The notes under the pieces were generated by a model that had not been told where the DNA came from, searched no databases, and worked only from the letters and a program-made list of their open reading frames with translations. Both the position numbers and the translations under genes were made by a program. A stretch of DNA of 64,000 nucleotides from positions 605,501-669,500 of the forward strand of contig CAJNDT010003157.1 of assembly GCA_905221615.1 (NCBI GenBank). The letters run 5' to 3'. The DNA is from Symbiodinium sp. CCMP2592. Lineage: Eukaryota; Sar; Dinophyceae; Suessiales; Symbiodiniaceae. The stretch's first letter is position 1. Every line of letters starts with the position of its first letter. Positions 25,917 through 37,998 of this stretch are shown one piece after another.

Positions 25917-25992
25917 GGGAGTTTCCGAAAAAAGGGGACCCTAATATAGCAGCCTAAGTTGTAGGATCCTTATTATAAAGACCCCCAAAATG
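25917..25992. mobile_element. Truncated family C element
   Basis: Starts GGGAGTTTCCGAAAAAAGG and keeps the ACCCTAATATAG interior, but the inverse end is missing; it stops near GACCCCCAAAATGG. Confidence 0.6.
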
Positions 25993-26082
25993 GATTTTGC
26001 TGATTTCGCGTGATGGCCTAACGTGGGAACCTTAAGGGGCATAGAAGGGTTACCATAAGGGATCTATAAGGGTACTATACTT

Positions 26083-26194
26083 ATTATGTAGGAACCTGAT
26101 GAAGAAACCTCGGGCCTTTTACTTGGTGTTCCAATATGAATCCTACTATTTGGGGGTTATAGGGCCAGGGTTTCTTAATCAGGTTCCTACATAA
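26083..26194. mobile_element. Inverted-repeat element, family E
   Basis: Ends TTATGTAGGAACCTGATGAA and inverse TTAATCAGGTTCCTACATAA, about 112 bp. Single copy here. Confidence 0.7.
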
Positions 26195-26199
26195 AGCAA

Positions 26200-26840
26200 G
26201 ATAGCTACGGGTGAAGCTGGGCTCATCTGGTTCCATGGGGTTGTCGCTCTGCCCGGGTGTGGTATGTTGGGCACAGCCCATCGGGATTGTTCAAGGTGAC
26301 CTTCAAATGCCTTGTGCAAATGGCTTGCCGGCAACTCCCAAGTGTGTTTGTTCTCCCTGAAAGCCTTTGCGTAGTCCTTGACAGTGTTCCAGATCTCCGA
26401 GTGTGTTCCACCAGGAGCCACTTATCATGGAGCCACTGCACCCTTCCTTTACGAACGCCCCAGGGTGGCCCGCACTACGGCGGTTTTCAGCAGATTTGTT
26501 GCATCTACGTTCTCAAAAGACCGCGACAACCCACCCAGCGGCGCGTGAGCCGCAAGGGCTTTCGTGCGGGAGGGGCAGACCTTACAGCACAACCGAAGAC
26601 TGCTCATGCGGCAGGGAAAATCGGAGCAGGCGCGTAAGCTGATAATATGCGGGAACACCGGTGGCCACTGCGGCGCACAAAAGTCCAAGGGCATGGCAAA
26701 TCTCACCTCTGCGGACATGCCAATGCAAAGACGAAACCCCCAACACACGGTCCCAAGAAGGCATCTACAACGTCCTCATGATGTTCCCATCCAGCAGGGC
26801 ATCAGATGCATTCTCACAGACACAAACCTTAAAGCCCCCT
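26200..26840 (-). other. Possible coding remnants, unassigned
   Basis: On minus, 26200-26421 has YAKAFRENKHTWELPASHLH and 26449-26560 has SRSFENVDATNLLKT, in different frames with stops between. They lie upstream of the LINE relic, so could be its 5' part, or scattered exons. I cannot decide. 26840-27240 holds only CCCTAAA/TTTAGGG-like sequence. Confidence 0.3.
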
Positions 26841-27495
26841 GAGCCATGAATGGGGTGGCCTTCGGCTGGGTCGGTCTTGTTTGCTACCCCACGCACGCTC
26901 ACAGAGCACAAACCCCAAACCTCGAAGCCCCATAGCCTTGAATAACTAAACCCACGCCTCCCAAAACCCTACCCAAAACCCCAACAACCTTTGAACCCTC
27001 GATCCCAATCCCTAACCCCCAAACCAGCCCTTGAAAACCCTAAGCTCGCTGCTAGATCCGGAACCCACTAGTTCGGTCAGAAGGCGGTAAGAGGAGTTTC
27101 CAGTTCCACTGTGCATCCGGCTGACGAGCCTCGGGCTTGCTACTGAGGGTTTAAGGTTTAGGGCTCACAGTTTCTGAAGTTCAGGTTTTAGGGTTAGCCA
27201 TCACATAACATATTGCCGCTGCCGCTGCTGTTATCACTATGATGCTTGAAACGACCTTGACCTTGAAGGCCGGGGAGCCTGAGCCCTCATCAGTTATGAG
27301 GGCTCAAGCTAGCAGGGCTTTGGGGTTTGGGGCTTTCGAAGAGGCTGAACGCAACGGTATGATGACATCTCAGGGCTTAGCCTCTGTCGTGCTCTCGCAT
27401 GAGTCGCCAAAGAGCTCGGCACAGGCGTTGGTCTCTGGAGTTTCGGGTCTTCGGGGTTTCATGCATCGGGGCGCCGGGGCACGCAAACCAGAAAC

Positions 27496-27863
27496 CCACA
27501 ACGGGAGCGGGCTTCAGGCGGTAACGCGCCACGAAGCCAGTGAATGATTCGAACGGGGGCTTCTGGACGTGCGAAACCACAACAGGCGAGAGTCTCCAAG
27601 AATGGGCCTCAATGCGCAAGTTCCCAAGGATCCTTCAAGAGGACCTTATAACCCTGCAAGGGTGCCCTTGTGCACGGAAAAGTACGGCATCAAGACTGCT
27701 TATTCACTGAAGCTCCACTTTCTGAAGCCTCAGATTCAGAGCTTAGGGTGAGAGACATGGCCGGGTCGCAGGTGATGGTTGTTGACGTGCGCGAGGTGTC
27801 GACGAACATGGCATCGCTGAGGAACTGCGTCGATGAACTGCCACACTCGATCTTCATTCGCCC
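27496..27863 (-). CDS. Three phase-linked exons, probable secreted/extracellular type
   Basis: Exons 27757-27863 (35 codons, core MKIECGSSSTQFLSDAMF), 27653-27695 (14 codons) and 27496-27607 (37 codons, core PFESFTGFVARYRLK, GTTTCTGG donor) join phase 2 then 0. Third positions are mostly G/C. The Ser/Thr-rich first part with ITCDP and regular hydrophobics looks beta-rich. No family recognised. The reverse-strand frame at 27239-27547 is a shadow. Confidence 0.55.
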
Positions 27864-28160
27864 CTGGCTTGCTGGAGCCCTGAACCCTAACTAGGTGGGG
27901 CTCTGAAGGCTTCTGAAAAATATTCGCAAAAATCCTCGTAAGCCCAATAAGGGAAAATATAAAGTGTCCCAAAGCCTACCTAGCTAAATCCTGGACCTTC
28001 CGACCCACAAAGAGGGCGTGGAAGGGAAGCTCTTTGGCTGCAGAGCTTCGGAGAAAAGACTTCTGATATGGGTGGCTGTCAAAATTATGGGTTTGGGGTT
28101 TAGGGTACTAGATAGATTATAGGAACCCCCTTACTTTCATCTTAGGGTAGGGGGTACTAT

Positions 28161-28267
28161 ATGGGTGGTTGTCAACATTATGGTCCCTTCTTTGGGTCCT
28201 TAATATAATACGGCAGCTAATATTTGAGGTACCCAAAGGGGACCCCAATTTTGACAACTACCCATAT
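28161..28267. mobile_element. Introner-like inverted-repeat element, family F
   Basis: Ends ATGGGTGGTTGTCAACATTA and inverse ATTTTGACAACTACCCATA. A half copy (GGGTGGCTGTCAAAATTATG) lies just left at 28070-28103. On the minus strand a possible exon (28270-28370, core SVCFPAFTDLGSRTVIW) abuts it with the donor inside the element end. Confidence 0.7.
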
Positions 28268-29014
28268 GGACCCCAAGTGGTCGATAATGTTTGGAGACAC
28301 CAGATCACTGTTCGACTTCCAAGGTCAGTGAATGCAGGGAAACAGACAGAGGCTCGACTAAGCTGGAGAAGGGCACAAGTCAGAACAGCAAAAAACGAAC
28401 CATCATAAAGAATGGCCGGCACCGTGGCCCTGAACGTTACGGCTGGTAGTACTCATGGCGACTGCTGAATGGTTCTGGCTTTGTTACTACAGAGTCAGAT
28501 AGCTTTTTGCTGCTATTCCGATCTCCGTATTAATCGTACTCCTGCTATCACCACGACAATGGACTAAACCCTGAAACAAGAAGGCACAGTATATTGCAAA
28601 GCATAATATTATGGTATGTCACAGTGCGCTGTAGTATCTTACCAGTGCCTAAACCTCAAACAGCACGCCGAGCTGCAACTGACCATGGGTTGTTCGCGCC
28701 GCCCTGTGTCAGCTTGATGCGGCTGATTTGGGTCCTGAAGGTGCGAGGGCTTCCGTATTGAAGTTTAGGGCTTAAGGTTTAGGGTTGAATTGGGTGTGTA
28801 GGGCGGTACTTGCCAGGTCTGTTTGCAAGCCACACAAACCGAGCGCCATTGACCTAATCCTGATCAATTCCCTAAACCCTAACCCCCAGGTAGGGCCCTC
28901 AACAGTTGGAATTGTTTTCGGTATCTGAAGCCGTCGTCATGCATAGGGACACTCACGGGATATTACTACTGATGTTCAAAACTCTATTTATCAAACCTAA
29001 ACCCTGAATCCAGC

Positions 29015-29220
29015 AGGTGGGTTCACTTCCGGGAAATGTCTTCGGGCGTTATAGCTGTGATCTCCTACTGCGGCTGTCTTGTACCCGGATGCACTGCATT
29101 TCGCGAGCTGCTTGTGCGATTTTGTACGATGGTGCCAATGGCTCAGGCTTTCAACGAGACGGAAATTCTGCTTCTGCGGGTTTGTCATTTTCGTGGTTCT
29201 GCCGGCAATCTATGCTGACA
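29015..29220. CDS. Candidate exon, strand ambiguous
   Basis: Plus frame MSSGVIAVISYCGCLVPGC to TGA at about 29218, and minus frame core NFRLVESLSHWHHRTKSH with a GTGAACCC donor, both show coding-like codons. I cannot choose. 28400-29000 otherwise shows no exon. Confidence 0.35.
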
Positions 29221-29579
29221 AAACATTCTCCGCAGCCCAAAAAGCTACTCTATACAGCAAAAGCCCACGAAAACCTCAAAAAGGCACCCTAAACCATGAG
29301 CCCCTGAACCAAAAGCCCCACCCTGTCAGCAGCCCAGCAACACAAAGGGCGTGTTCACCACAATGCCTTCGACAAGATGTGAAGTCGGACACAAGCGATT
29401 CCGGTAGGTTAAAGAATATCAGGGCACCTTTCTTAGAATTCCTGACCAGGGGTTAAGCTTTGGTTACGTTCAGGTGTCCCTTATCACTGGAAAACTGCCA
29501 CCAAGATTTCAGAGTCGATTGTTGAAGCACCTCAACAGGTTCGAGCTTCAGGGTGCGTGGCAATGGTGCACTGTATTTT

Positions 29580-30295
29580 ACACAAAGACAGAGAGACAGA
29601 CAGAGAGACAAACAGACAGACTGACAGACAGTCAAACAGACACGCCGGATAGCGCACAGACGAAGATGGATAAACAAGCTAATAGATAGATGAACAAAAT
29701 GTACATACATATATATATATATACATATTTATTTATTTATACACATATATATATATATATGTATGTATATATACATATCTCAACACGGACAAGTGAGCAT
29801 ATGTATCTATGCCTTTTGGTGTATAGTTGTACTCGGTTAGATAGTCAGATAGATAGATAGATAGGTAGGTAGATAGGTAGGTACATAAACAAACAGATAG
29901 GTAGATAGGTAGATAGATAGAGAGATAGCGAGATAGAGAGGTAGATGGATAGATAAATAGATAGAAGGATAGATGGTCAGTCAGGCAGTCAGTCAGTAAG
30001 TCAGTAAGTCAGTCAGTCAGTCCGTCGGTCCGTCGGTCCGTCGGTCGGTCGGTCGGTTGCTTGGTTGGCTGGTTAGTTAGTTGTCTAGTTGGTTCGTTAG
30101 TTCGTCCGTCAGTCAGTCAGTCAGTCAGCTAGTTAAGTAGTCAGGAACTTAGTTAGTCAGTTAGTCAGTTAGCTACAGTAGCTAGGTACAGTAGCTAACT
30201 AGGCGGAGTGAGGTGGGCAGCCAGTCAGTCAGTCAGTCCGTCCGTCAGTCAGTCAGTCGGTCAGTCAACCAGTCAGCCAGCTAGTCCGTCAGGCC
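29580..30295. repeat. Tetranucleotide repeat block (GACA, TATA, GATA, GTCA/GTCG)
   Basis: GACAGACA at 29585-29640, (TA)n at 29705-29770, GATA/GGTA at 29850-29970, then GTCA/GTCG/GTTA repeats to 30295. No gene. Confidence 0.9.
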
Positions 30296-30403
30296 GGGCC
30301 TGATGCTCCGATCTTCGAATCATCCCAGCATGTGCAGCCTGCGCCGATGTCGTGGTCGCCGGCGAAATAGGAACTGCACAGACAGCAATCGGAGGATCAG
30401 GCC
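30296..30403 (-). CDS. Candidate exon
   Basis: Minus frame from acceptor CCAAGTTCAG reads PDPPIAVCAVPISPATTT then SAQAAHAGMIRRSEHQ; the 3' end abuts the GTCA repeat block, with a possible GC-type donor. No family recognised. Confidence 0.4.
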
Positions 30404-30865
30404 CTGAACTTGGGATAAGGCTGTCCTCCCTAGAACCAGCGGCTCATTGAAGTTACTTTCAGCATGTTTCCAGAGAGGTTGCTACAAGGATACTACAAAG
30501 GCCTATTCAGGCCTCACTGTTTGGCAGTATGGGTCCTGCATATCGCCTTATGAACTCCCACTTGACATGACGATTGCAAATGCTTCAGAGCTTTGAACCC
30601 TAGACCCCAAGCCCTAAACCCTCAACCGTTCAGATTTTCCGCTTTAAAGGCAGAGTCCCCAGAACCCACGTCAAAGCAGATGCTGAAGCTCCACGTTGGG
30701 TTCATGGTCTAGAGTCTACGGTTTAGGGTTGAGGGTTTAGGTTTTTGGGTTTCGAGTCTATGGTTTAGGGTTTAGGGTTCAGAGTTTGGGGTTTGAAGTG
30801 CCGACGCGACGCAACACGTTGCAGGCTTTCCAAACCCAAATCTCTGTCGGGAGTTCCTCCCTAAA

Positions 30866-31110
30866 CGGAGTTTCCGAGAACAGGGGACCCCTACCAAGTA
30901 GTAGGATCCTGATTGTAAGGACCCCCAAAATAAGGGACCCGCCTAGTTTTCAAAACAAGGGACCGTAGTTTTCAAAATAAGGGACTAGCTAGGCCCTAGC
31001 TTTCGATGTACTCCATACCCTTATTCAATCCACCGATCCTTATTTGTAACGGACCCCAAAATAAGGGAAACCTAAAACAAGGGACCCCTGGTTTTCAAAA
31101 TCAGGGACCC
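30866..31110. mobile_element. Rearranged family C-like elements
   Basis: Begins GGAGTTTCCGAGAACAGGGG and then repeats AAAATAAGGGACC/TTTTCAAAACAAGGGACC several times. It looks like a partial copy whose interior has been amplified or nested. Confidence 0.5.
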
Positions 31111-31111
31111 C

Positions 31112-31220
31112 TACTTAAAGGATCATGGGACTTAGTAACTAGGGTTATAATTAGGGTAACTATACTTATAACCCCAATTGAGGTACTTATAACCTTACTT
31201 ACTAAGTCCCATGATCCTCC
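31112..31220. mobile_element. Introner-like inverted-repeat element, family B
   Basis: Full copy with ends CTTAAAGGATCATGGGACTT and AAGTCCCATGATCCTCC. Very close in sequence to the copies at 8511 and 42781, which suggests recent spread. Confidence 0.8.
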
Positions 31221-31310
31221 ATTATAGAACCCTTATAGATCCCTTTAAGGATCCCTTTAAGGAGCCCTAGAGGTACCCTTAAAGGAACTACTAAGGGACC
31301 CCTAGTTCAC

Positions 31311-31622
31311 CCTCTCTGCACGGAGCCCTGAGCTTGGGCGCGCGCCCGGTGTCGCCATCCACGGCGTTCGAGGCGGCCTCGGTGGAGCCTGACTTCCAAA
31401 TGGGTGGCTGTCAAAATTAGGGTCCCTTTTTGGGTCCTTATTCTTCTTATTACTACTCTATTGTTATTAGTACTATGATGATGATGATTATTATCATTAC
31501 TACTAGTATTATTAATACTTTGGGTCCTTATTATAATGCGGCACCTAATATTTAGGGGGGTATCCAAAAAAGGGGTCGTAATTTTGACCAACTACCCACA
31601 TGAGTTTCAAACGTCGGGTGTA
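31311..31622 (-). CDS. Two exons separated by a family F introner
   Basis: A 27-base exon (31596-31622, YTRRLKLMW) and 31311-31392 (27 codons, core STEAASNAVDGDTGRAPK, GTGAACTAGG donor) join in phase 0. The intron between them (31393-31595) is a family F element; its GTAGTTGGTC donor is the element's own end and the intron stops at TTTGGAAG. The second exon is convincing by codon bias; the micro-exon is weaker. No family recognised. Confidence 0.5.
31400..31601. mobile_element. Introner-like element, family F, with internal insertion
   Basis: Ends TGGGTGGCTGTCAAAATTAG and inverse ATTTTGACCAACTACCCACA. An extra ~80 bases of TATTATTA/GATGATGA sequence sit inside, flanked by two copies of TTTGGGTCCTTATT. 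Confidence 0.75.
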
Positions 31623-31624
31623 CT

Positions 31625-33370
31625 ACTACCAGCTATTGAGACTAGGGTTTTGGGGTTTATATAGCGAGCATAGCTCTGATGAGGAATCTTACTGTGAACA
31701 GAAAAATGTTGGCAATTATATTCCGGCGTGTACATTACGTCTTACATGTCAATCGGCGCAGATGACATCATGCATGATAACCGGAAGCACGAACGAAGGC
31801 AAGAACCGAAATTGCTGACCAGGGTGAGACTAAGGAACATCAGAAGTGTTCACTCAGACTCATCTCCTCGTAGACTAAGGTGACGAAACTCCTTACAGCA
31901 CAGCCAATGCCTCGCTCTGTGTTGTAGCAGCAGCTCAAAAGTCTAAGACACGCGATCGAACCTTCAGTTGCACAATAAAGCTACACCCCGGCACAACGCT
32001 TGGATTTTGGAACCTTTGCTTGAGGTAGCATGGGGGCCTCCGCAATTTCAGCAGGAGTCTGGAGCACAGTCTCGTATAGTCACAATACTAAGAAGCTTTC
32101 TTGAGGAGTAGTTCAGTTTTCGCAACTCATCACCAGCCTCTAAGATTGACGGCTTAGGGGCCAGGGCTTCAGGTTTAAGCTCTTAGAAGTTTTACGGTTT
32201 AGTCTTCAGGAGCTTGGGGTTTTCAGCCGAAGTCCGGCTTCGAGACACTCACCCTCGGGTCTTCCTTTCCATCAAGTTGACGATGTCCCTTTTTTCACGG
32301 CGTTTTGCTCGATCGTCTGAGTCTGGTTGACTTAAGGGTTCTGGCTGTCGATGGCTTGGGATTCAAGCCCTGCCATAAACCGTGCCGAGTGACCGTAGGG
32401 TGCAGAGGCCGATAAGATCACCTGGGGACAGCGCACTGCGTCCACGCGTCAAAACCCAAGAGTCAGAGACCCCAGATCCTGAAACCTAATCGGGTTTTGG
32501 GTTTAGGGTTCAGGGTTTTGGGTCTTTGGTTCGACCTTCGGTGTTTAGGGGGGCTTTAGGCTCTTCGCGTTTCAGGGTTTAGCGAGACCGCAAGCCCCGA
32601 GACCATGTGCACAGTCAGGCTGGCCCTCAAGGGTGCCTATTGGAGGGAGCTAAGGGAATCCATAGAAAGGCACGAGTCATACAGCTAACAAGTTGCTTTG
32701 GGCATCTTGTGTAACGGTTGCAGGAATCAAGGGAGTTGGGTTTCATCCTGACCCAATTGCATCAGCTTGTAGTCCCTATAGATAAGCATGGAATATACCC
32801 CACAATCTCCAAGAACTGGGGCCTCCTGTAGTCGAGCAGGTTTTGGCTTCTTGGGCTTCGAGGTCACTAAGGGCTGAAGCTTCCATCGCTCAAGCTCTTG
32901 CTATGGTGTTAAAGGCGGCTTAGGATTCAAGTTGTTCAAGGCATGAGCACCCTAAGCCCTAGATTCTCCGGGGGGGGGAGGTTTGGTTCTGAGGCTGGCT
33001 TTAAGGGCTCTTCTTGTTGAGATGCGAGTGAACACGCAGGGTGCCGAAGATGTTTCGCACCTTTGCATATGCGGTGTGAGGTGAAACCCCTGATGCCCAC
33101 CCGAAGCCCTGAACCCTAACCCGTGCTAGACTGGCCGAGACTCTCAACCCGAGAACTTAAACTAAACCTTGAAGCCGAAGAGCAAGGAAAGCTGCTTTCT
33201 CAAGCCGGAAACCCTGAGGACTTAAAAATCACCAAGCCCCACCACAGCTCAAGCCTGGAGCACTTAGCAAGAAACACCAACCCTTCGACCCGAAAAGCCT
33301 CCAAAAAAAACGAATCATCCAAAAAAGTTCGCAAAGCCTGGAAAGCCCTGAATCCCCCGCTTCGAGCCCC
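31625..33370. other. Non-coding, with TTTAGGG-like remnants
   Basis: No frame with coding bias stands out. Degenerate TTTAGGG tracts are at 32140-32220, 32490-32580 and 33100-33120. Confidence 0.4.
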
Positions 33371-33374
33371 GAGC

Positions 33375-33620
33375 CTTGCTGCCCAGAACGTCCCACATTT
33401 CCACCTCAGATCGTCAAGCTTTGGGATGGGGCTTAAGGCATTTTTGTTAAACGCCTGTTGCGTCTGCTAGTGTGCGCACAGCTAACATCCCGAATCCGCC
33501 GAGGCAGAAGGCTCTTGGCCGGCAGACCTCAGAAACTACTGACTACTTCACTCATCGGCGTCCGGAATCGTGCCCACGTCATCAGCTTGAGTTTCACATA
33601 CTGTCATACCGCCCCACGCC
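33375..33620 (-). CDS. Two isolated exons of unknown gene
   Basis: 33552-33620 (22 codons, core MTVCETQADDVGTIPDA, acceptor TCTTCCAG, GTGAAGTAG donor) and 33375-33418 (14 codons, core LDDLRWKCGTFWAA, GC donor). Phases do not match, so an exon is missing between them or one bound is wrong. Confidence 0.45.
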
Positions 33621-34042
33621 CTGGAAGACCATTGGCGTCACCCTAACCTAAGTGTACTGACATCCCAGGCGACCATATCGTTCAGGAGTTCCAATGTGGG
33701 AGGTGCCTTTTCTTGTGGCTGCGGCCTTAGCTTATCGACTCGGGGCTTAATCCCTAAGCCCTAAAGACTCTAATCTTAAACCCGAAATCCACGCTCCGAA
33801 GCCTCAAACCCCAAACCCAGATCTTTAAGCTCCGAAACCAAGAAAAAAAAGCAAAACCCCTGCAAAACTCTGAAGGCCTGAAACTCCTGCCATGGAACTA
33901 CAAACACCCTATCAAAGCCTTTGCAACACCCCACCAGAGAACACGCTGAAAACATCATGTAGCATTTCGGTTCAAAACTCTACTTCAAAAACCCGACACC
34001 AGTTGAAACACCCCTAAACCAGCACACCCTAAACCCCTTCAC

Positions 34043-34122
34043 AAGAAAGGAGAGAGCTGGCCTCATGGAGGTCCCAGGAAGAGGAGCAGTGGGTGCGGGG
34101 GATGGGCCCCGCGAGCGTGATC
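34043..34122 (-). CDS. Isolated exon of unknown gene
   Basis: Minus frame of 26 codons from acceptor TTGGCCAG to donor GTGAAGGGGTTTAGGG, core AGPIPRTHCSSSWDLHEA. The donor runs straight into a TTTAGGG tract, as at many exons here. Confidence 0.5.
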
Positions 34123-34451
34123 CTGGCCAAGAGGGGCTTTAGCAGTTTGTCAAGGGTTTAGGGGTAAGGATATGTAACGACCTGAATAATTAGAATAGGG
34201 CTTTGGGGTATATGGTCGTAGAATATCATAAGGATGAACATGGAATAGTAGTGGCAACTGTTTCGACCCGACCCTCTACCAATTAGGGCCAGAAGGTGTT
34301 CGGCTCAAGGGCTTTAGGGCTTTGGGGCTTTGAGGCTTTGGAGCTTCGGGGTTTTAGGCATCGTCTGACTTTAGAGGTGTGGGCTTTGCAGCTCTCGGGC
34401 TTTAGAGCTTCGGGGCCGCGTCGATTGCACAGGGACACGGGATTTGCGAAG

Positions 34452-37400
34452 CTAGATGGCAAACATCGAGTCGAAGGCATCCACCAAGCGGCGAGAGCCA
34501 CAAACGCCTCTACGAAATCTTTCAGAGCTTTGATGAGCAAAGGGTGCCAGAGTCCTGTAGTACTGGTGGCCATCGTAGGGGTTGCAGCCCGTCTCAAAGC
34601 CTCTGCAGGATCAACTCAGTTGTCAGATCTTGGGCCTACGGGATAAGGCTTGGGGCTTGAGCACTGAATACAAGGATTTGCGATTCTGGCATTCTGGGCG
34701 GTTTGGCTTGGGCTTCGCAGCGTGGGGTTCGGGGAAGGGACATGCATCCTCTCCACACACCACTTCTCTACCGAAGCTGACATTTAGGATTCAGGGTTTG
34801 GGGTTGAGGGGAGGTCTAGAAACTTTGAAACGGAAGATCACCTCTGCAACCAACCAAGGCCCTGGAACCTCCTGTATTGCGGAAGCCAACATACGCCCCA
34901 CGGCTTTGGGCACACGCCCCGGAGCCCTGTTCTTCCCCCCTCTTTCCGGACCCCAGACCCTGAACGCTAAATCCTCAAGCTGAAAACCTAACAAGCGCTC
35001 AACTGCTCTCAGCATACAGCTCCATTTAAGGCCCCAGAAGCCCCGAACCGTCAAGCCTTCTGAGCATCTCAAGGGCTGGCTGGAATGAATTAGAAGCTTC
35101 CGAGTCCTAGGGGTTTAGCCCTAGAGGCAGCCTTCAGTCAATGGGATAGGGCCTGCATGACTTAGAATTCATTCTTTTGTGGGGGGGGGCTCCTTGTTCC
35201 ACCTGCAATCCACAGGTAGAAGGCCATTAGGGTCCACTCCCAAGAAAACAGCATTACTAGAACATGGGCCCAGGGGAAAGCAACGCTGGCCTTGCTTCAA
35301 GGGTACCCGTGCGGCCATATCCGCCGCACGCTGGATCTATGTGTTGTGGGGTTTGGACTATGTCTTGGCAACGGCCAGAAACCTGCATAACCCAGGCTGC
35401 TGGAAAAAGCCTTGTTCGAAAGGAACCCGATCACGTCAAGCCTTGTGATCCCCGAATCTAGGAGGCCGCCAGAAAGAAGTTGAAACGACCTTGCAGCTAT
35501 TCATGGACTCGAAACGAGCTTGCTGCCTTTCATGGTAAATAAACTCTATCAAAACATCGAAAAGTGAGTTTCTATCTGCTTCAGGACGACTGTAAACCCC
35601 GTAACCTGAAAAACCTAAACCCCGACTTAGCTTGCCTAACCCAAAACCTCCCCAGCGCCTTCAACCGTCGTCGTGGACGTCGTGGTGGTGGTCGTCACAA
35701 TGGGGCCATCGCCTGGCTGAAACCAGCTTTTGGATGCAGAGTGGGCTTTTACAGAGAATAAGGGTATGAAAAGGATTCTGCAGGTGTTGAGGTTTTGTGT
35801 CGTGAGGGCTTCAGGTTTAGGGTTTCGGGTTGCGGGCTCAGGCCTTTGAGCTGTGAGGTCTGGGCGAACTCAAACTCTGAAAACCTCACACAAAAAAAAA
35901 CTCTACGACCATTCTGGGTCAAGGAATAAGCTCTGTCAAGGCTCTATGATTCCCCCAAATCCTAAAACCGTTGAAACCAGCCTTTGGCGAGGCCCAGCGT
36001 CGCCAGCAGAAGACGCCCAGCGAGCCCAGGTCGTCCGGCCATGGCGAAATGCAGAAGGGTTTGGGGTACTGTGGGGGCCTAAAATAGTTAGAATATAGGG
36101 TTCCTTTAAAGGGGTCTATATCAGGGCGATTATAAGGGATCCACAAGGGTACTATACGGCTTTGGGGGTTTCCAAACTATGACTATAGTATACTATATCC
36201 GCAAAACCTGTTCTAATTCTTAAGGCCCCTACACTTACAGGCGGTAGCTCGAGTTTGGGGTGTCGGTGCTTTCGAGCTTTGCCCTTTGCCCTCAACCCTG
36301 AGACTAACCCCCTTCTGAGGATCTCAGAGCAACCCCTAAGACCCTTATGAGCAACTCTTGTAGTACCCCTTGTCGTAGCCCCATAGTAGCCTTAAAGCAT
36401 TCCTTGGTGGTGATCCTTCTTCAGTGCTTCGGAGCTTCAGAGCTCAAAGTTTCCGGCTTGAGCCTCGCCCGGGCGTGCAGCGGTAAACCGGGTAACCTCG
36501 GAACGCTTCCGGTGATCTCGAAGCTTTGGGGCCCAAAGCAAAGAGGGGCTGTGGGCTCTGGGCTTAAGGTTCAGTCTCTCATTTTGTGACCGATCCCCGC
36601 AACACGTCGCAGGAAAGACGTTTAGGACCTTTGGGCTTTTGCAATCAAAGCCTCAGCAAGCTTCCTAAACCCACTTCCCCCACTCCTTTTGCTGTCGAGG
36701 CAAACGGCTTCCCCCAAGGGCGCGGTGGGCCCTTGAAGTTCGGAGCCGATCGGCGGCTCTTACACCCCCCCAGGCCCAAGCTCGAGAAGCAGCGTCTAGA
36801 GTGGAAGGGGCGGAGAGCTCAAGAGTTGAGGCGGAGGAGGGCTCAAGGGCAAGACTAGGCTTTGCTTACGGCTTCTGCAAAGGACGCTTCCGGCGCGTGG
36901 TCTTTGAAAGCTAAAAGGTCGAGGAACTTCGGCTGAGTGACCTTCGCCCAACTGGAGCCTTCCTGGGTCCTCTGCCGGGACCTTCGAGATGCCTCTAGAA
37001 AAATGCCTGAAGACAAAAAAGAGCTGAAGCGGGAACCCTGGCAGCTGAAGAGATCTGGGGAGGATGGCCTTGCAGGTGTGGCAGATGGTAGCAAAAGCTA
37101 CCCGGCAGTTTTCCTCAACATTACCACTGGAGGTTGATTTTCCGTGCGGATTGCTGAGGGACACGGTTTTCACACGATCATCTTGAGCACCGGGTCTTGT
37201 TGGGATTCAGGTTATCATTCCCGGTCTTGGGTTGAGAAAGGACGGCGTACGGCTAACTGTGCGGGTTCGAGGCTACGGGTCGCAAGGTTAACGGTTCAGC
37301 GTGATGTGTTAGGGCATACTCGCTTCAGAGTGATAGGAGCGGCTGCGGCGGCTGCTGTTGCTGCTCCTCACTCCGGCTGCTGATAATCCTATTCCCGATT

Positions 37401-37673
37401 TTCCTACTCGTACTCACCGACAGGAATCCCAAACAGGGAAACCCGACTGGAGGAAGACTGCCGATGGGACCCCGCAGAGGCTTGCGGCGCAGGGATGCCG
37501 GTCGAAACCACAGTTCCAAACAGATCTTGCGAGCGCAGCGGGTTCGGGTCATAAGACCTTTGGCACGTAGGATTAGCTGTATTTTTTGGCCGTGGGCGTT
37601 TGGGTTCTGCGGCTGAGACTATGCACGCCCCGCCGACCTCCCTGCGCTTCAAACATCCAGGGGCGTGAGACAT
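34452..37673 (-). CDS. Multi-exon unknown protein, candidate start and stop
   Basis: Candidate start ATG 37673 (MSHAPGCLKRRE, exon 37638-37673). Exons 37418-37525, 37074-37113 (core AFATICHT), 36870-37006 (45 codons, superb acceptor TTTTTTGTCTTCAG, donor GTAAGC), 36766-36795, 36675-36731, 36239-36268 and 35982-36068 (core ISPWPDDLGSLGVFCWRR) are phase-compatible throughout. 35648-35712 (a Thr-rich run), 35307-35382, 34842-34926 (core AVGRMLASAIQEVPG) and 34452-34602 (core NPYDGHQYYRTLAPFAHQ, stop TAG) probably finish it, but three of those junctions are not phase-matched, so exons are missing there or two genes are merged. The intron 36069-36238 is a family A element. No family recognised. 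Confidence 0.52.
36069..36238. mobile_element. Family A introner forming a whole intron
   Basis: On the minus strand it begins GTAAGTGTAGGGGCCTTAAG (also the donor) and ends in GGCCCCCACAG (acceptor). It contains TTAGAACAGG and stepwise GACCCC/TATAGTACCC segments. Related copies: 44623-44745 and 52313-52429. Both exon junctions coincide with the element ends. Confidence 0.75.
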
Positions 37674-37921
37674 GACGAAAATTGGCTGTGGCATACAAGC
37701 GCTCGGCCCTGAGCAGGACTAAAGGCATCGGGTTCTGCGGTGCTAGGCCAGGGAGACTGAGGGCTTGAAATGTAAGGTAGGTCTTAGCTCACACATTGCA
37801 TCAAACCAAGCCATCAGACCAGAAGTCCAACTCCAACGAAAGCTACTTAAAGAATCCTTTCGAGTGTCCGGGTTGGAGCGATAACCGTTGCTGACTGGCG
37901 AAGCTTCATGGCAGGGCAGCA

Positions 37922-37998
37922 TCATTCCGAGTTCAGGAAGCTCGTGCGCTTGCCCTCGAAGCCCATCCTTCTTTGCATCTGGTTCTTCTTCTTCGTGC
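37922..37998 (-). CDS. Terminal exon with basic tail
   Basis: From acceptor GATGTGTCCGCAG a 24-codon frame with almost only G/C third positions ends at TGA: TKKKNQMQRRMGFEGK then RTSFLNSE. It is probably the end of the gene whose exons lie at 38.7-40.7 kb. A second frame starting at the overlapping ATG (37925) is also open but has weaker codon bias. Confidence 0.55.

Noticed and set aside
29580..30295. CRISPR array
   Set aside because: The repeats are contiguous tetranucleotides with no spacers, in a eukaryotic genome.
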